Shown piece after piece: positions 21,622-23,580 of a DNA stretch of 23,580 nucleotides. The position numbers were made by a program, and so were the translations under genes. The notes below the pieces were generated by a model. It had not been told where the DNA came from. It worked only from the letters and a program-made list of their open reading frames with translations, and did no database searches. Numbering within the stretch: the first letter of the stretch is position 1; each line of letters starts with the position of its first letter. This DNA comes from a virus, in the IMG/VR virus record IMGVR_UViG_3300020312_000023, positions 1-23,580 of that record. The stretch is one strand, 5' to 3'.

Positions 21622-22852
21622 TAGCAATAGCAGGGATACCTTGAGTAAAGATTAAATCAACTATTGCTTCTAATCTCTTCTGAGTTCTTGTACCTGCACC
21701 ATACCCACTTGTTGTAGGTACTGTTACATAACCACAAGGTTTTGTCCAGTTTGCATAACAAGTAGTAGAGATATTACCCTCTGCTAATTGTTTACGATCA
21801 TCATCATGTACTCTAATAACTCTACCTATAGTTTGTGCCATTTCTATAGTTGGTAGGTTACGAAGTAGGATACAATGTGATAATCCTGGAACTGAAATAC
21901 CCTCACTTAATATACTATAATGGAAGACAAGAAACTTTCTATCTCTCATTCTACCGAGAGCATTTAACACCTTAAAGAACATTTGTCTGTTGATCTTTTT
22001 CTTATTAAAGTAACAACCATGCTTAGAGGTTATGTGTAAAATATCATAACCTAGTTCTTTACATCTATCAAGTACATCAGTTTGTGATAACATGTTCCAC
22101 AATACTTTTGTTGATGGTGCAGCAACTAAAATCTTTTGTGCTTGATCTGCATCTAATCCTTCAATGATTCCTAATATATTAGCAGCATCAAGATCAGGTG
22201 CATTTAACTTAGTTCTTACAATATCACACTCATAAGTTGATAGTTTAGGTGGTAGAATCTTACCTGCTGCTATTAACTCAGGGGCAGGAGTATTCTCTAA
22301 TATACCACCATAAACAGTTGAATTGTTCATCCCTCGTTTAGCACTACCTCTATCATGTTTCGGTGTAGCAGTAAAGAAGAATCTTCTATTTGCATGGGGA
22401 ATCATATCAACAACTGCTAGATTAAAGTGTCTACCAGTTGCGTTATGTGCTTCATCATAATATATCGTATCTACCTCAATTCCACTATCATATATTCTAT
22501 TTAAAGAATGATATGTTGTAAAGATAAGACGATGCTTATCCTTGTTACCTGATACCCAATTAAGGATTTCATGTGTTTTAGTGCTGTTAAATTCCTTGGT
22601 TTCGCCACTATGAACGTGCATTACTTCAGCATCTAGTATATGCTCACTAAATTCTGAATGTAATTGATTGCTCAATAATATGCGAGGTGCAACCACAACA
22701 ATAACCCTAGATTCATAAGAAGTTTTTAACCTTCTCTTGCAATCTGCGATCATAATGTAAGTTTTACCACCACCTGTAGGAATGATAATTTGACCACAAT
22801 CTTTAGTGTTCATCTTATCATAAGCACGTTGTTGATGTGCTGATAGATTCAT
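21608..22852 (-). CDS. SF2 DEAH-box helicase
   Basis: The 414-residue protein carries the full set of superfamily 2 motifs: Walker A PTGGGKT (residues 25-31), Ia (VVVAPRILLSNQ), DEAH (133-136), TATP (161-164), motif V (SEGISV, 316-321) and motif VI (QTIGRVIRVHDD, 340-351). This is the pattern of the DEAD/DEAH and restriction-type DNA translocases, and different in length and N-terminus from what I would expect of UvsW. GAGG lies 7 bases before the ATG. It overlaps the putative nuclease by 14 bases. With that gene and the methyltransferase upstream, it may process or degrade DNA. Confidence 0.9.
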   Translation of the reverse strand: MNLSAHQQRAYDKMNTKDCGQIIIPTGGGKTYIMIADCKRRLKTSYESRVIVVVAPRILLSNQLHSEFSEHILDAEVMHVHSGETKEFNSTKTHEILNWVSGNKDKHRLIFTTYHSLNRIYDSGIEVDTIYYDEAHNATGRHFNLAVVDMIPHANRRFFFTATPKHDRGSAKRGMNNSTVYGGILENTPAPELIAAGKILPPKLSTYECDIVRTKLNAPDLDAANILGIIEGLDADQAQKILVAAPSTKVLWNMLSQTDVLDRCKELGYDILHITSKHGCYFNKKKINRQMFFKVLNALGRMRDRKFLVFHYSILSEGISVPGLSHCILLRNLPTIEMAQTIGRVIRVHDDDRKQLAEGNISTTCYANWTKPCGYVTVPTTSGYGAGTRTQKRLEAIVDLIFTQGIPAIANVYS

Positions 22853-22873
22853 TAAAACCTCATTACTAAAATC

Positions 22874-22919
22874 ATTATAAATGAAAAAAGCACCCAGTGG
22901 TGGGTGCTTGTGACAGTTT
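22874..22919 (-). promoter_or_regulatory. Promoter G for the helicase, embedding a terminator
   Basis: On the minus strand AAACTGTCAC (22910-22919) lies exactly 30 bases before TATAAT (22874-22879), the spacing found at promoters C and F. No -35 is seen; that stretch is occupied by the terminator stem. GACCACCTTAC upstream only partly matches the GACAG part of the element. Confidence 0.65.
22884..22909 (-). terminator. Intrinsic terminator
   Basis: On the minus strand AAGCACCCA (22901-22909) and TGGGTGCTT (22888-22896) form a perfect 9-bp stem with a 4-base loop, followed by TTTTTT (22884-22889). It lies just after the 33-residue ORF and before the helicase, and would stop transcripts from promoter F. 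Confidence 0.85.
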
Positions 22920-22929
22920 GTAAGGTGGT

Positions 22930-23031
22930 CTATGAGTTTGCGATGTAGTCCTCAATCACTTGTAGAACTTCGGCAGCAGTCTCAGCATCTTCTAGTAGAG
23001 CAAAGAGAGCAACTTCAGGATTGAATGCCAT
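22930..23031 (-). CDS. 33-aa acidic peptide
   Basis: ATG at 23031, stop TAG at 22930. The peptide MAFNPEVALFALLEDAETAA then EVLQVIEDYIANS is a probable single amphipathic acidic helix. It has its own promoter (F) about 30 bases upstream and a terminator right after it, so this appears to be a monocistronic unit. No Shine-Dalgarno is obvious (ACGATC before the ATG). It may encode a small inhibitor, or its RNA may matter more than the peptide. Confidence 0.55.
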   Translation of the reverse strand: MAFNPEVALFALLEDAETAAEVLQVIEDYIANS

Positions 23032-23058
23032 GATCGTTTGTGCGTTGAATACCTAGGT

Positions 23059-23103
23059 ATTATACATGACCCATAAGGTCTGTCAGTGGATTGTGTGACA
23101 CTT
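23059..23103 (-). promoter_or_regulatory. Promoter F with shared upstream element
   Basis: On the minus strand, CTGACA (23081-23086), a 16-base spacer and TATAAT (23059-23064) form the promoter. AAGTGTCAC (23095-23103) ends 30 bases before the -10, the same as in promoter C. The -10 overlaps the stop codon of the methyltransferase. Confidence 0.75.
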
Positions 23104-23580
23104 CCTCAGTTGGCACACGATTTTGGATCAACTCCCCATAAGACTCGTGCAGTTCACATCCTAGGTAGAATCTGCCTAGTTGCTTTGCCACCATTGCAGT
23201 TGTGCCTGATCCCATGAACGGATCTAGGATGATGTCACCCTCTTCACTCCCTGCCTTTATACAGTCTGTAATTAGTTCAGGTGGAAATACTGCAAAGTGA
23301 GCACCTTTATAAGGTTTGGTTGCAACTTTCCATACACTACGTTTGTTTCTCTTATCATATACCATTTTGCGTGGTCTAGTTAAACCTGAAAACTGTCCAG
23401 TTGTGTCTTTAGTGTTATTCATATTAATAGGTTTATTACCACCCCATCTCTCACCTACTGCCTTTTCCTTTATACTTTCATGGTCGTAATAGTATTTCTT
23501 ATTCTTACTTAAGAGGAAGATGTACTCATGTGATTTAGTACATCTATCCTTCACACTTTCAGGCATTGGATTAGGTTTAT
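23060..23580 (-). CDS. DNA methyltransferase (N4-C/N6-A type), C-terminal part only
   Basis: The frame is open to the window edge and reads KPNPMPESVKDRCTKSHEYI across the first Met at 23566, so that Met is internal and the N-terminal part (with the DPPY catalytic motif) is outside. Visible are the FLLSKNKKYYYDHESI segment, SVWKVATKPYKGAHFAVFPPELITDCI and DPFMGSGTTAMVA, the FxGxG motif that binds S-adenosylmethionine. The catalytic-then-SAM order is that of beta-class type II methyltransferases, which modify cytosine N4 or adenine N6. No partner restriction enzyme is certain. The stop codon is part of the promoter F -10. Confidence 0.9.
   Translation of the reverse strand, partial: KPNPMPESVKDRCTKSHEYIFLLSKNKKYYYDHESIKEKAVGERWGGNKPINMNNTKDTTGQFSGLTRPRKMVYDKRNKRSVWKVATKPYKGAHFAVFPPELITDCIKAGSEEGDIILDPFMGSGTTAMVAKQLGRFYLGCELHESYGELIQNRVPTEEVSHNPLTDLMGHV

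Noticed and set aside
23564-23566. First visible Met of the methyltransferase as the true start
   Set aside because: The in-frame codons upstream read KPNP, part of the conserved KPNPMPES stretch, so the gene continues beyond the window.
1-23580. tRNA genes or CRISPR arrays
   Set aside because: I saw no cloverleaf-like intergenic segment and no regularly spaced repeats; nearly all the window is protein-coding.

Overview
This window is most likely from a T4-like marine myovirus, probably a cyanophage infecting Synechococcus or Prochlorococcus. The evidence is an AT-rich genome, a T4-type baseplate order (PAAR spike tip, gp25, gp6, then a giant GxGY-repeat/YHYH protein), a T4-type late promoter (TATAAATA), several 2-oxoglutarate oxygenases, and TTTTCCACA boxes of the cyanobacterial DnaA type. 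No photosynthesis gene lies in the window, so the host assignment is an inference. Almost every gene is on the minus strand; the exception is a GIY-YIG homing endonuclease.

Layout in the direction of transcription (right to left). At the right edge is the C-terminal part of a DNA methyltransferase (23060-23580), then a 33-residue ORF with a terminator. Next is a pair made of an SF2 DEAH helicase and a small protein with a possible PD-(D/E)XK nuclease core. From 20945 down to 17352 lies a dense run of small, mostly unrecognised ORFs, many overlapping by ATGA or TAATG or abutting. They include a HicA-like protein, a zinc ribbon and a one-pass membrane peptide. The run continues into two 2OG-Fe(II) oxygenases and an SH3-like small protein (15568-17355). 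The endonuclease (14516-15487) interrupts the series, followed by three more small ORFs (13477-14260).

From a late promoter at 13332-13339, a second operon runs leftward: three small ORFs (one AbrB-like), a third 2OG oxygenase, a coiled-coil-ending protein, a 955-residue Cys-rich structural protein, the PAAR tip, a 44-residue basic peptide, a SET-domain protein, gp25, gp6 and a giant protein of at least 1847 residues that runs off the left edge. This looks like a late baseplate operon.

The most interesting content is regulatory. Seven promoters in the small-gene region carry the same upstream element (core AAA[G/C]TGNCAC, often preceded by GACAG) 29-31 bases before the -10 hexamer, usually on top of the end of the preceding gene. 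Two of them feed structured leaders that share the block TATTCACCCTAT just before the ribosome binding site. A third gene has a 16-bp inverted repeat that could bury its start codon, and the same stretch carries a cluster of DnaA-box-like sequences beside AT-rich DNA. Together these suggest a phage-specific early or middle regulon and a possible host-DnaA-dependent site.
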